A DNA stretch of 64,000 nucleotides from Glandiceps talaboti (taxonomy: Eukaryota; Hemichordata; Enteropneusta; Spengelidae). Each line of letters starts with the position of its first letter. The first letter of the stretch is position 1. The stretch is taken from NCBI RefSeq assembly GCF_964340395.1, contig NC_135553.1, positions 19,913,849-19,977,848 of the forward strand. Direction: 5' to 3'. Below, in pieces: positions 11,150-20,261 of the stretch. Both the position numbers and the translations under genes were made by a program. The notes beneath the pieces are model-generated. The model made no database searches and was not told the DNA's origin. It saw nothing but the letters and a program-made list of their open reading frames with translations.

Positions 11150-11785
11150 ATGACTTCAGTCGCTTCTTCATTGATACTTGGGTGTTGTAGTCCTCATTTC
11201 CATGCAGGATTCACGTCTAAGGAAAACATCATTTCCTATACAAAGGTGAGCTAACTATCACCGTCGGTTTATCGTCACCCCAACCCCCTTCATCTTCTTA
11301 CCAAACAGTCACTTGTGTTGTCATATAACATGACATTTACCTGTTTATGTATTTATTTTAATTTCAGTGTTGCACGCATCATGGACTGATTGCTCAAGCA
11401 AGGTTACCGCTAAATACCTCACCAATTTACGTAGCGTTCCCTCTTCCGATTGCTGAAAGCTGTGTGGACTTTGACGAAACCGTTAAAATTTGGCCAATAA
11501 CTAAAAGGTATGCATTTTCATTCCAAATTTCCAATACAATTGACTCGTGTGTTTGATTTGATTTTTTTTTGGGGGGGGGGGGGGAGGGAGGGAGGGAGGG
11601 AGGGAATACTTCACCTTTCAAATTGTTCCTGCCTTAATAATGGCAAAATGGCTGACATGTAGATTTTTTAAAATTATTTCTTCAAGTGTCATCGTCGTAT
11701 GGATTTTTAATAATTTCTCTCTCTCTCTCTCTTTTATTTCAGTGTCACGAGCATTTTCGTTCCCGTTAACTGCCAACAAATGTAA
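11150..11785 (+). CDS. Candidate small three-exon gene
   Basis: Three open segments linked by canonical splice sites: 11150-11245 (donor AAAG|GTGAGC), 11368-11507 (acceptor TTAATTTCAG, donor AAAAG|GTATGC) and 11743-11785 (acceptor after a (CT)n tract, TTTATTTCAG; TAA stop). Phases agree (0, then 2), giving about 92 codons. The product is Cys-containing (CC near the first junction) with no clear membrane span. The open frame extends upstream of the ATG to 11093, and a donor-like AT|GTAAGA overlaps the stop, so the true gene may have more exons at either end. Family not recognised. Evidence is splice-site geometry only. Confidence 0.45.
11562..11606. repeat. Low-complexity T/G tract and (GGGA)n
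   Basis: A run of T, then a run of G, then about seven GGGA units, within the second proposed intron of the neighbouring candidate gene. This is simple-sequence DNA. Confidence 0.9.
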
Positions 11786-12111
11786 GAACCGTTTCAAATG
11801 GTCCCAATGTCATGTCTTCCTCTTCTGCCTGATAGTAACACTACCGTGTGGATCCAAGCCTTTCCAGATGTGACATATTCAAGACAACAGGTGACTACGA
11901 TACGGTATCTTGTTTGAAACATGAACACTATGAAACTTCACCGTAATAAAGAACTCTTTAGGTTTAGCTGTATTTTCAAGACATTGCTGCCCTCTTAAAA
12001 AAATCGTGGACATTGTTTTGTGAAAATATAATAGAAACATTACGTGTGTTTTGATGAAAGTTCACTGTGTTTCAATACTTAAACGTTTTAGTTAACTCTT
12101 TGCCTAAACAG

Positions 12112-12552
12112 ATGATGTGTAAAAACAATTTTATTGTTATTTTCTTGCTAGTTATATCTCGCTGTATATTTTCCAAAGAAATTTCGAGTTTCGGAAGACT
12201 TCTTGAGTGCGACAGGTATTCTGTGTCATACAAGTTTAACGGGACTTGGCTTCCAGAGGAGAAAGTATTCCAGTGTAGTTTTTTACACGTGGGTTACAAA
12301 TGTCGTTGTAACTACGAACGTCCTTGCTTAAAAGCAGAAAAGTTTATTAAACCGTTCCATAACCGTGCTAATGCTAAATGGATAAATTTTCAAACTTCTT
12401 ACAGACGATGTGAGTGTTTGTGTAAAAACAACAAACTGATTGGCCGTTGGCATTGTCACAGAGATCTCCACACTGTTCTTAGCAAAGTTCTCAAGCAACG
12501 CTGTACAGTACACAGGCCTTATTGTCCATCCAGACTTCGAGGTGATCTCTAG
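12112..12552 (+). CDS. Secreted cysteine-rich protein
   Basis: Starting at the ATG at 12112 (a second in-frame ATG follows at once), the protein opens with a signal peptide: NNFIVIFLLVISRCIFS. The mature part of ~125 residues is basic and holds about 14 cysteines in pairs such as CRC and CLC, suggesting a disulfide-bonded secreted factor. An ATAATAAATG polyadenylation region follows near 12580. It lies downstream of the candidate spliced gene, and an acceptor-like CTAAACAG directly precedes the ATG, so it could be a 3' exon. No family recognised; a cytokine or cytokine-binding role is possible but speculative. Confidence 0.6.
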   Translation: MMCKNNFIVIFLLVISRCIFSKEISSFGRLLECDRYSVSYKFNGTWLPEEKVFQCSFLHVGYKCRCNYERPCLKAEKFIKPFHNRANAKWINFQTSYRRCECLCKNNKLIGRWHCHRDLHTVLSKVLKQRCTVHRPYCPSRLRGDL

Positions 12553-12996
12553 CGATTTCATCGATGATCCCTTTCATTGTATAATAAATGTTAGGTCGAT
12601 CGCGTAAAAGTTCTCCATATATAGCATCGCATGACGGATTTTGTTATTGAACTATCAAATGCAAAATCATGTAATAACATTGGGATACACAAATTAAAGT
12701 TTCACTTTTAGTTTTAAATATCTTGCATGTCTGTGTTATTGGTGATGTTTGGTGGTGTCTGTCTATGTGTGTGTGTACACAGTGGAAGAGATTAAACACT
12801 TTAGTCGACACATTCCCATCCCATCTCATCTCCATTTTTTTTTCTTCCCCTGGTAATAAGTTGAAAAGTGTACATTTTTTCCCAAACCCAAACATTGTAC
12901 ACCAGTCCAGACAAATATATGTATTTATATTTATAACTGACGATGTGAGGGTGATTGTGTGTATATATTAACATTGTGATGTTTTCCTTACTAAAC

Positions 12997-13185
12997 ATGT
13001 CTTCACAAGATGAGTATGTTTTTGAGCGAAAATTAGAACACCAAGTTACAACAATGTTGAAATCTTTGAATGCGTTTTGCTACCTATTAGAAAAAGATAA
13101 CGATTATTCCAAATACCTCGTGTTCACAAACTTTCCGAAAAACACTCGTGTCAATTGTCAACTTGTCTTCCAAAGCATAAAATGA
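12997..13185 (+). CDS. Small ORF, 62 aa, unknown
   Basis: ATG at 12997 opens a 62-codon frame rich in charged residues (MSSQDEYVFERKLEHQ…), looking helical, ending TGA. An antisense ORF (13365-13087) overlaps it, so only one is likely real. No domain is recognised on either strand, and the plus reading is preferred only for its composition. Confidence 0.3.
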   Translation: MSSQDEYVFERKLEHQVTTMLKSLNAFCYLLEKDNDYSKYLVFTNFPKNTRVNCQLVFQSIK

Positions 13186-13560
13186 AATAGTTGGACAGTC
13201 ACTTTTTGGCGCCAAAACACAATGTTCGTTGAACAGCGCCATCACACGGCGTAGCCCGTTTTTTCTTTTGTTTTCGTGCAAATAAACGAACGAATTTATT
13301 AACAGACCCCATGTGTTGCTGTTCATATATGTTGCATTACATTCTTCATTCTCACATTTCGACATCAAGTTCTTCTCATCCAAATACGAATCATACTAAA
13401 TGCATACTTGAGATTGTGTGATTAGAATACTGGTCAAATTTATTCATACAAAATTCCAAGATTTTTCTTTTCTTATACAAGTCAAATTGAAACAATATAC
13501 ATTGTACTAATTCTTTTATACATATTTTATACACATAAAAATTGCAAATACATCGAGCTC

Positions 13561-14589
13561 TTAACTGTAAAACATTTTGCAAGGTACGAATATTTTCCTA
13601 CAAAACGGACACTTCATCTGTTTCTCTGCCGTACTCAGATTGGTGTAACAGTGCGTACACACGAGATGGCCACACTTGACCCCTACTACCGAAACAGTAC
13701 TCATGAAGCAAATCTTACAAGTAAAATTGTCCAATGTACTTTCGTTGTTACTCTCACGGTCTTTATCGTTCGTTTTGTCTTCATCAACATTAATATCTTC
13801 GTCGGAAAAAGCTTCTTCAACGTCATCGTTATTATTAGCGACGACAGATTGTTCAGTGTTCGGTTCTGTATGACTTTCAATTTCAACCACTCCATGTGCG
13901 TTCACGACAAAAAGGATTCGAACGTCTGCTTCCTCGAGCTCTTCTCCATCGTTAGCTTGTTGCCCGTTAGTGTTATCAGCAGCTAATAACAACTGTTCTC
14001 TACGACGTCGTTTTTCGGCCTCTCTCTGGCAGATACGCATAGCTTGGTTGAAAAGAACTCCACGTACTTCTCTATACGGGATGATTTCAAATAAATGCAC
14101 GCTTAGTCTATCGAGAGACTCACTGTATTCCGTCAAACGTACTGCACGAGAGTCTATATCATCAAGAACTTCGCGTGTTGAAATAGTCGTTGTTGTTGGG
14201 TTGAAAACACATCGCGTTATGATATAAATTACAAGTGGTACCAACACATCCACTGTTAAGTCAGTTGGCCATTGACGACCGATGCCAACAAACACTTGCT
14301 TGTAAAGCTGGGCCCATGCGTTACGAGGTTTCGCAATGTTATATCTCATGTCTTCTGCGAGTCTTGCCATGTTCCTCAAACTTGCATTTAAACTTTGAGT
14401 GAAACACCTCGTTGATTGAGTTGAAAACATATAATGTTCCAAAAGGAGGTCAGGTATGTCTTCTGCGTCTTCCATGTACCTGCTTGTGAAATCACAGCCC
14501 GTGCAATATATTGATTCGATTTCTCTCGAAACAACCAAGTTGTTTGCGATAAGAACGTTTAACACGCTTACATCCATTGTGTGAGCCAT
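13561..14589 (-). CDS. Viral RING-finger protein (family A), 342 aa
   Basis: The C-terminal ~50 residues form a C3HC4 RING: CKIC, CGHLVC, HC and CPFC, as in E3 ubiquitin ligases. The N-terminal half has a C-x2-C-D-[FY]-T motif and a later RCF segment shared with the 286-aa protein at 22714-23574, so these two form one paralogous family. An acidic, Asn-rich linker (about 240-290) separates the halves. The RING cassette, down to the final FYS and stop, is nearly identical to that of the otherwise different protein at 21541-22410. TATA and CRE motifs lie just upstream. Likely role: ubiquitination of host or viral targets. Confidence 0.85.
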   Translation of the reverse strand: MAHTMDVSVLNVLIANNLVVSREIESIYCTGCDFTSRYMEDAEDIPDLLLEHYMFSTQSTRCFTQSLNASLRNMARLAEDMRYNIAKPRNAWAQLYKQVFVGIGRQWPTDLTVDVLVPLVIYIITRCVFNPTTTTISTREVLDDIDSRAVRLTEYSESLDRLSVHLFEIIPYREVRGVLFNQAMRICQREAEKRRRREQLLLAADNTNGQQANDGEELEEADVRILFVVNAHGVVEIESHTEPNTEQSVVANNNDDVEEAFSDEDINVDEDKTNDKDRESNNESTLDNFTCKICFMSTVSVVGVKCGHLVCTHCYTNLSTAEKQMKCPFCRKIFVPCKMFYS

Positions 14590-14780
14590 GGCATGAGTCT
14601 AGTTCTTGTCAGTGTTCAAGGATGGTGCTACTGAGACCTTTATATACATGTATACGAGAGGGAAAGTGACGTCACGACACTCGACGTACATGACTGGACA
14701 CGACCCAAATGTAAAACGGACAACATCGTGACGTCACGACAACTACGATCTAAAGAGTGACGTCGTTTATTGTTATTTTT
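14590..14780 (-). promoter_or_regulatory. TATA + CRE promoter of the 342-aa RING gene
   Basis: Reading toward the gene, TATATAAAGG lies about 50 bases before the ATG, and two perfect GTGACGTCAC sites lie farther upstream (about 14667 and 14731), with a third partial TGACGTC near 14758. This TATA-plus-CRE layout recurs at many genes in the window. Confidence 0.65.
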
Positions 14781-15014
14781 TTTTTACAATATTTTATTTA
14801 TCGTCATGTCGATCACAAACATTACGCGATGTGATTGCACGTTTTCGAACGAACACTGACGTCGACGTCGACGTCATAATTTTCTCATAAGTGCGCCGTT
14901 ATTACCTATGCGACATCGCCATGAATACTATATGACGGCACGTCCACCAACTACATACAATTCAAGTTGTTTCATTCTATCGATGTAAGATATATTTTCT
15001 CTGTATTCGCAAAT

Positions 15015-15554
15015 TTATTTCTGATTTACTCCCTTCGATCTGCAAATATCACAGTTACTGTAATGTTGCAATTCAATATGACATTTTCCAAGAGCGGCCA
15101 ACTTTGTGTTGTCGGGGATTACGGCTTGTACGTAAAACACTCTTCCCAAAAGAAAAGTTAGTGCTTCTGTATCTGTTCGGCAGAGGTTTGTAGGCGTCCA
15201 GAATCGAGTTTTTAGTTTGAGATTGGCAAGTGAACTCAATGCGACCCAGTTTAACAACTGGTGATGCAATTTAAGAAGTGTCTGTCTCAATTTTGCATTC
15301 CGGTAACCTTTAAGCCACATTCCCGCAATTGCACTAATTGTTTCGTAATGGTCAAACAAACAAGTGTCTGTTGCAAGTGAGAGGATAACTGTAGCACTGA
15401 TAGCTAGGCTCTCTGATGATTTATCATTTAACGTAAATTCGATGAGTCTGGTCAACTGTGGATATTCTCCTTTTTGTAAGGCATAAATATGATTGTCAGC
15501 TTTGCTTAGGAGAACCCAATTCACCATATGCCTTGCATTGTATCTGTCCGACAT
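15015..15554 (-). CDS. Unknown 179-aa protein
   Basis: Intact ORF on the minus strand, starting ATG at 15554 and mostly alpha-helical in appearance (repeated Leu/Ala-rich helices), with no signal peptide. A cysteine pair (CDIC) sits near the C-terminus. It is divergent from the cyclin gene, with about 150 bases between starts, suggesting a shared promoter. No family recognised; an armadillo/HEAT-like helical fold is conceivable but unproven. Confidence 0.65.
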   Translation of the reverse strand: MSDRYNARHMVNWVLLSKADNHIYALQKGEYPQLTRLIEFTLNDKSSESLAISATVILSLATDTCLFDHYETISAIAGMWLKGYRNAKLRQTLLKLHHQLLNWVALSSLANLKLKTRFWTPTNLCRTDTEALTFLLGRVFYVQAVIPDNTKLAALGKCHIELQHYSNCDICRSKGVNQK

Positions 15555-15702
15555 GATATATAGATAAAACTCGCATCAACTACGAAAATGTAAACCAACA
15601 TGCATATAAATATACACTTTTTTTACTCTTATTTATTAATAGGATGCTATAACTGACATCGCGGACGTCACAAAACAGCCTCGGAGTCGTGGGTGTTTTA
15701 TA

Positions 15703-16527
15703 ATGACACAGCACAAACCTATTCACAATGTTAACAATATCATGGAGAGGACGACATATGAAGTGAAAACTGTTTCCGACTACATTGATCGACAACCATT
15801 TATCGCAGCATACATGCGAACTATCGTTATCAACTGGCTTTTCCAGGTGGCCAAGGATTACGAAATGAATTCACAGACATTACACATTGCAGTGAATTTG
15901 TTTGATCGTTATCTTGCACACAAAACAGTCGACAAAGAAAGTCTTCAACTTGTTGGTACAGCAAGTCTTTTCATCGCAATGAAATTCGAAGAAGTTCATA
16001 TTCGCACAGCCAGTGATATGTTGTACGCGACAGCCAACAGTTACACATTGCAACAACTCGTGGACATGGAACTCCACATTCTGTATACTTTGAAATTCGA
16101 CGTGTCGTCGTGGAAGACGTCGCTGTGTTGTGCGGACGAGATTTTGGACGAAAACGAAAGCAGTTCGACACACATTCAACTCACACACTTGATGGTCGAC
16201 GTAGTTATCATGGATTATGAAATGACAGTTAATTACGATGCACGAAAGCTGGCTATGATTGCTTTTGAAATTGCAAAATCGTTACTGTTTTCAACGAATG
16301 AGGAAAAATCAACATATGTACAGGACAAATACGATTTTTGCCACTACGAGTTTGTATACGTCCTTCGAAACTGTGTCAAAGGAGATCTACACGGCGTCTT
16401 TGAGAAACACGACATTGATGTAAAGCGTTTGAACGAAATGTCACAATTCCAAGTGGATCAGACTCGTGTCAGTATCGAATGGTCTCCTGTGAGAATATAC
16501 ACTGACGATTCATGTGTTACATCGTGA
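15703..16527 (+). CDS. Viral cyclin (A/B type)
   Basis: A 274-aa protein with an unmistakable cyclin box: MRTIVINWLFQVA at 38-50, the LQLVGTASLFIAMKFEE block at 81-97 and a DMELHIL segment at 121-127. Lys94 and Glu123 sit where cyclins contact the CDK PSTAIRE helix. A second, weaker cyclin fold follows (about 145-245). No destruction box is evident in the short N-terminus, so the protein may be stable. Cyclins activate cyclin-dependent kinases; some gammaherpesviruses carry their own. It was probably captured from a host. ATG at 15703 is used; Met14 is an alternative start. AATAAAG follows at about 16605. Confidence 0.93.
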   Translation: MTQHKPIHNVNNIMERTTYEVKTVSDYIDRQPFIAAYMRTIVINWLFQVAKDYEMNSQTLHIAVNLFDRYLAHKTVDKESLQLVGTASLFIAMKFEEVHIRTASDMLYATANSYTLQQLVDMELHILYTLKFDVSSWKTSLCCADEILDENESSSTHIQLTHLMVDVVIMDYEMTVNYDARKLAMIAFEIAKSLLFSTNEEKSTYVQDKYDFCHYEFVYVLRNCVKGDLHGVFEKHDIDVKRLNEMSQFQVDQTRVSIEWSPVRIYTDDSCVTS

Positions 16528-16873
16528 TGTTTTCCTCGAATATTTTTTTTTTCTTCTTGTAAACTTCCATACCGATACGGGTAACACATGGTATGTCTTT
16601 ATGCAATAAAGATTGATTGATTTACACTGCTTGCTTTTTAATGACATGCGTGGCACAGTTTCACCTACATCTTACAACTACATCACCCCCACCAAACAAT
16701 GGAATATCCTAATCATATCAAGATAACCGGCGAAATGCAAAACTTAGTAAATTGGATCCCAATAAAATATTTAAATGTTCAATAATTGCCCTAACGCGAA
16801 TTGCACTCTTTAGTATAAATGGAAGGACTATTTAATATATTTAAAGTGAAACGACATTGCCACCCTTCAAAGT

Positions 16874-17425
16874 ATGGACGAAAGAATACGTCTGTTTGTA
16901 GGTAAGGAGTGTTACTCTCTACCTGTCGAACGTCTCGAGATGCACATCCCCTTTCTGGGCGGATATATTCGTTTCCACAATATTGCTGCTCGTGATGGCA
17001 TTGATTTAAGTTCACTGAAAATGAACTACATCCCAGAGGAATTTTGGCATCTCTTTATTCACTTTGCAATTCACGAAAAGATCGACGATGTAATATATTA
17101 CAGAGATGACAATCTTAGAACGAAAAACTTCACATTATGTGATGAAAACATCAAAGAAGTAACAATCGCAGCAGACTTCTTGATTATGAAACCATTTCTT
17201 GATGCTCTTATAATTGGAAAGAATGTGTTCCCCGCATGAACCTTCGATGTGGCGATCGAGTACAGTCTTCAACAGTTCCCTAAGCTATGACAACGACCCA
17301 TTCGTGTATACATAGGAGATGACAAGATTGTATTGTTTGATTGATTGTGACAGAAAATTGCACTGGGCTTGTTCATTCAGACTGTGTCGACCAGATCATA
17401 TAGGATATATTGATGGTATTTATTG
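16874..17425 (+). pseudogene. Broken BTB/kelch-like gene with a terminase fragment inside
   Basis: The first 121 codons (16874-17239) match the BTB N-terminus of the 678-aa protein at 46267-48303 (shared MNYIPEEFWHLFI and YRDDNLR segments) and then diverge after FLDAL and stop. Positions 17254-17315 match the terminase exon 3 at 58233-58294 (reverse orientation) over 62 bases with one difference, which creates a stop. Positions 17320-17425 then match the 3' end of the same BTB/kelch gene, with a frame-shifting 4-base insertion and an internal deletion. The middle of the gene is missing. The N-terminal BTB part could still be expressed alone. Confidence 0.85.
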
Positions 17426-17596
17426 AAATAAAACAGAACACGGCAAACACGACTTGTTTGTTTATTTGTTTTATTCAGACAAAAATCTGGTGGCTTTTGT
17501 CAATTGCGCATTAGATAAATATATATAATACGCATGCGCAATAACAAGCATGTTGGAGTTTGTGATGTATACGACTCGAAACAGCATATTTATTCG
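17426..17596. other. Short intergenic stretch
   Basis: AT-rich, with AATAAAAC just after the pseudogene and, on the minus strand, an AATAAATATG polyadenylation signal for the 358-aa gene. Nothing else seen. Confidence 0.5.
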
Positions 17597-18673
17597 TCAA
17601 ACATACACTTTCGTATAGTCTTTCTGCATGTTTAAATCAACTCTGGGTTGTTTGGACTGGGGCGTGCCGGCAGTGTATTGATAGTTGAGGGCGAACGATC
17701 CCAGATTTTTAACGAAGCAAGGTGTTGGCATTCCTTGTTTGGTTTTTTGACAGAACATGAGACTTTTACATTGACTAACTACGTTGTCATCGTCAGAATG
17801 AACGAGAGCGGGGAACACATAATTAAACGTGTCGTTAACGCCGTTCGATTTCATTCCCACAACATAACTCAGTTTGGCACCCGAGTAAGTAACAGAATTC
17901 GAAGCTACACGACCTTTACAAGATGTATGCACTGTGGGTACGGGTGATATTTCCATCTTACCCGAATACTGACAGGTGACCAAAGGCAAATGTTCGCCGT
18001 GATACACATTCACCCCATTGAAGGATTTCATGAACCCGATCGGTGTAAAACACTGGATAAACACTTCGGGCGAATAAAGTAGGCTCAAAAGCAACTCCAT
18101 GGAGCCGTTTCCCCAGTGCTTGTTCACGAACTGAATGTAGCTGTGGTAGTCTGTTATACTGTTGTTTTCCGACTTCCACTTGTAAGAGGTCCGTTCACTT
18201 GAAATTTTTTTCTCTATCAGTTCCTGTAGCAACGACAATGGAACGACTTTTTTTACATCTGTTCTCTGGCAGGGGCGTTGTTTAGGTAACGACAGCACGT
18301 TCTCTTCAGTGTTGAAAGTAATGCGTTCGGGCCCCGAGTACATGAGCAAGAAATCACCCCTTTGGAAGAAATTCCCAATATCTCTATCAAAAAACAAATG
18401 GCTGCATATGATGTCGTGGCAGTGTTCTCTGATCGTTCGCGAATCAGGACTGTTCTGTTCGGCAAACAAGGGTGCTACTCTCGGTCCCGATGTCTGAGTG
18501 TAAACGTTAGGTATGTTCCAAGGATGGTAATATCTCGGTGTATCAAAAGGGTAAGGGTCGCTAGGACTTTGATAAATTCCCCATCGTGGACGTTTAACGA
18601 GATCATTATGGCTACCGTAATCGTCAGGTCTTTTACCGGGGGTCGGTAACAAATTGGGGTAAAGATCCGACAT
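17597..18673 (-). CDS. Unknown 358-aa protein with Pro/Tyr-rich N-terminus
   Basis: Intact ORF starting at ATG 18673. The first ~70 residues are rich in Pro, Tyr and Asp and look disordered; the rest is a mixed alpha/beta globular protein without signal peptide, membrane span or recognisable catalytic motif. It lies in a same-strand run with the H3-like gene and terminase exon 1. A structural (capsid or tegument) role is plausible from its position near the packaging gene, but this is a guess. Confidence 0.7.
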   Translation of the reverse strand: MSDLYPNLLPTPGKRPDDYGSHNDLVKRPRWGIYQSPSDPYPFDTPRYYHPWNIPNVYTQTSGPRVAPLFAEQNSPDSRTIREHCHDIICSHLFFDRDIGNFFQRGDFLLMYSGPERITFNTEENVLSLPKQRPCQRTDVKKVVPLSLLQELIEKKISSERTSYKWKSENNSITDYHSYIQFVNKHWGNGSMELLLSLLYSPEVFIQCFTPIGFMKSFNGVNVYHGEHLPLVTCQYSGKMEISPVPTVHTSCKGRVASNSVTYSGAKLSYVVGMKSNGVNDTFNYVFPALVHSDDDNVVSQCKSLMFCQKTKQGMPTPCFVKNLGSFALNYQYTAGTPQSKQPRVDLNMQKDYTKVYV

Positions 18674-18851
18674 TCACTTTCCTTTTTCTGCTAATAAGTG
18701 TAGCAATCTATCTAGGGAGGTGGTATACCATAAATATAAGATTTTTTTTTTCTTTCTCTTTCGATTTTTTTCTTTATTTAATTCCCTCGTTCGTCCATAA
18801 CTCTGGCACCCCCTCCCCCCACGTACCCACAATAAAAAATTAAAACAATGA

Positions 18852-19229
18852 CTAAACAGACGGTTTCCGTCGCACTCCCATCAGTCTCACTGCCAAACGA
18901 ATGTCTCGTTTGTTGATTTCTTTTCTTCCTCCGTGCTTGCAACATATTTCACTTTCTCGAAACAGTTCACTTAGAAACTCCTCCACTGCTAAATGTAACA
19001 ACGTCACTGCTGGGTATTGGAAACGTATATTTGGTGATGCTGAATTCTCTAACGCTATTTCTTTGACCAATCTCTCTATGGCTTTTCTATCGATAACAGG
19101 TCGAAAATCAAGTGATGGTTTCGTTAAACTCTTGTGAAACTTCTTTGGGTTTGCATTCTTGCGTCTATGGTTTTGTCGGTGTTGCTCCATCTCTAGTTTT
19201 TCAGTAAGTGTCGAGAAATGAAGAGCCAA
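18852..19229 (-). CDS. Histone H3-like protein
   Basis: A 125-aa protein whose residues 48-121 follow the H3 histone fold: alpha1 (RKAIERLVKEIA), alpha2 starting RFQYPAVTLLHLAVEEFLSE and running to CKHGGRKE, and alpha3 (INKRDIRLAVRLMG). The order, spacing and RFQ-x-x-AV signature identify H3 rather than H2A/H2B/H4. The basic N-terminal tail (20-45) lacks the canonical ARTKQTARK sequence, so normal tail modification is unlikely. A second in-frame ATG at 19190 would shorten the tail. The length is near that of cellular H3. It could replace or poison host H3, or organise viral chromatin. It sits directly downstream of terminase exon 1. Confidence 0.88.
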   Translation of the reverse strand: MALHFSTLTEKLEMEQHRQNHRRKNANPKKFHKSLTKPSLDFRPVIDRKAIERLVKEIALENSASPNIRFQYPAVTLLHLAVEEFLSELFRESEICCKHGGRKEINKRDIRLAVRLMGVRRKPSV

Positions 19230-19356
19230 TACTCATTTATACTAATTTACGACCTTGTTTTATTCTTTGTATTGTAGACATGCAACTACTCTGTTTTGTT
19301 TTGTTTTTGTTTTTGTTTTAAAATAGCCAATGATACTATAGCAAGACAATACTTAC

Positions 19357-20184
19357 GGCCGGTGAGTTTGGTTTAACTCTTAAACGACTCTTACGTCCAC
19401 TGGGTTGAACGACGATAACGGAATCGCTCACCACACGAAATTGAAACGGTAAACCAATTTTGGATTTCAACATCGACAGGTTTTCAGCAATGACTTCTTT
19501 ATTTAAAACGGCACAGTTTAAATCCTGGGCCCATATTACGACGGAAGCATTGGGTTCGTACAAAAGCAGTGCAGTCGTGACGATCTGACCGGCAGCGTTT
19601 TTTCCGCTACGACGTGGCACCATTGTCACTATGAATTTCTGATCGTATTCTTCGATCTTTCTTTGTAATTCAAACAGAGACGATCTGTCGGCTGTCTGTT
19701 CGTCAAAGTTTTCCGACACCATACCTAACAGTTTCATCACGTCAACAAAATATTTCTTTGCCTCGTCACCAAACACGTGTCTGAGACGACTCAAAATTAT
19801 GGCTCTATACATGCACGTCTGAAAGGGTTCGAAAGTACAATTTCGTTCACGGCAGAGGATTTCAACGGTTTTTATCATCTGTTTGATACAATTTAAACGT
19901 GCTCCGACGTCATTACCTTCATTAAAATTGGCATTTTCGTTGTAGGTGTGCTTTCTCAAAAACAGTCCTTGTAGACGTTCTGACTTTTGCAAATCTGTTT
20001 CAACCAATAGTTTCAATCTCTTTGCGTCTCTCACGAAAGGGTTATCCGTTGCCTTCGTTTGGTGTAGAATGTCGTCATATGAGGGCGCACTTACCACTCG
20101 CGATTTATGAGGTGGGAATTTCATTTCATACATCCAACGAAAAAAGAAAAAAAATGTATATCTACGTCTGTTTAAAGTACTCAT
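19357..20184 (-). CDS. Herpesvirus-type terminase large subunit, exon 1 (ATPase Walker A)
   Basis: Of this 276-codon exon, residues 189-196 are the terminase-type Walker A segment VPRRSGKN, followed by an adenine/coupling region (LLYEPNASVVIWAQDLN). It ends at a perfect donor GCC|GTAAGT, phase 0. Terminase large subunits drive DNA into the procapsid and cut concatemers; herpesvirus versions are often spliced. The matching phase-0 exons are at 59141-59707 and 57778-58380 on the same strand but on the wrong side, so the gene is split by rearrangement or permutation. A poly-Phe stretch near residue 11 suggests the real start is Met18 or Met21. The three exons total about 665 codons, a normal terminase length. 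Confidence 0.85.
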
Positions 20185-20261
20185 AAATACACGACTCCAT
20201 TTGTTCTCTCAATTATTTCATATGCACATGCAGCACACGACACAGTGGGGAAAGGATAATC

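Noticed and set aside
13087-13365. 92-aa minus-strand ORF with several cysteines
   Set aside because: Overlaps the plus ORF at 12997, a longer form needs a non-ATG start, and no domain or promoter is visible; left undecided rather than annotated.
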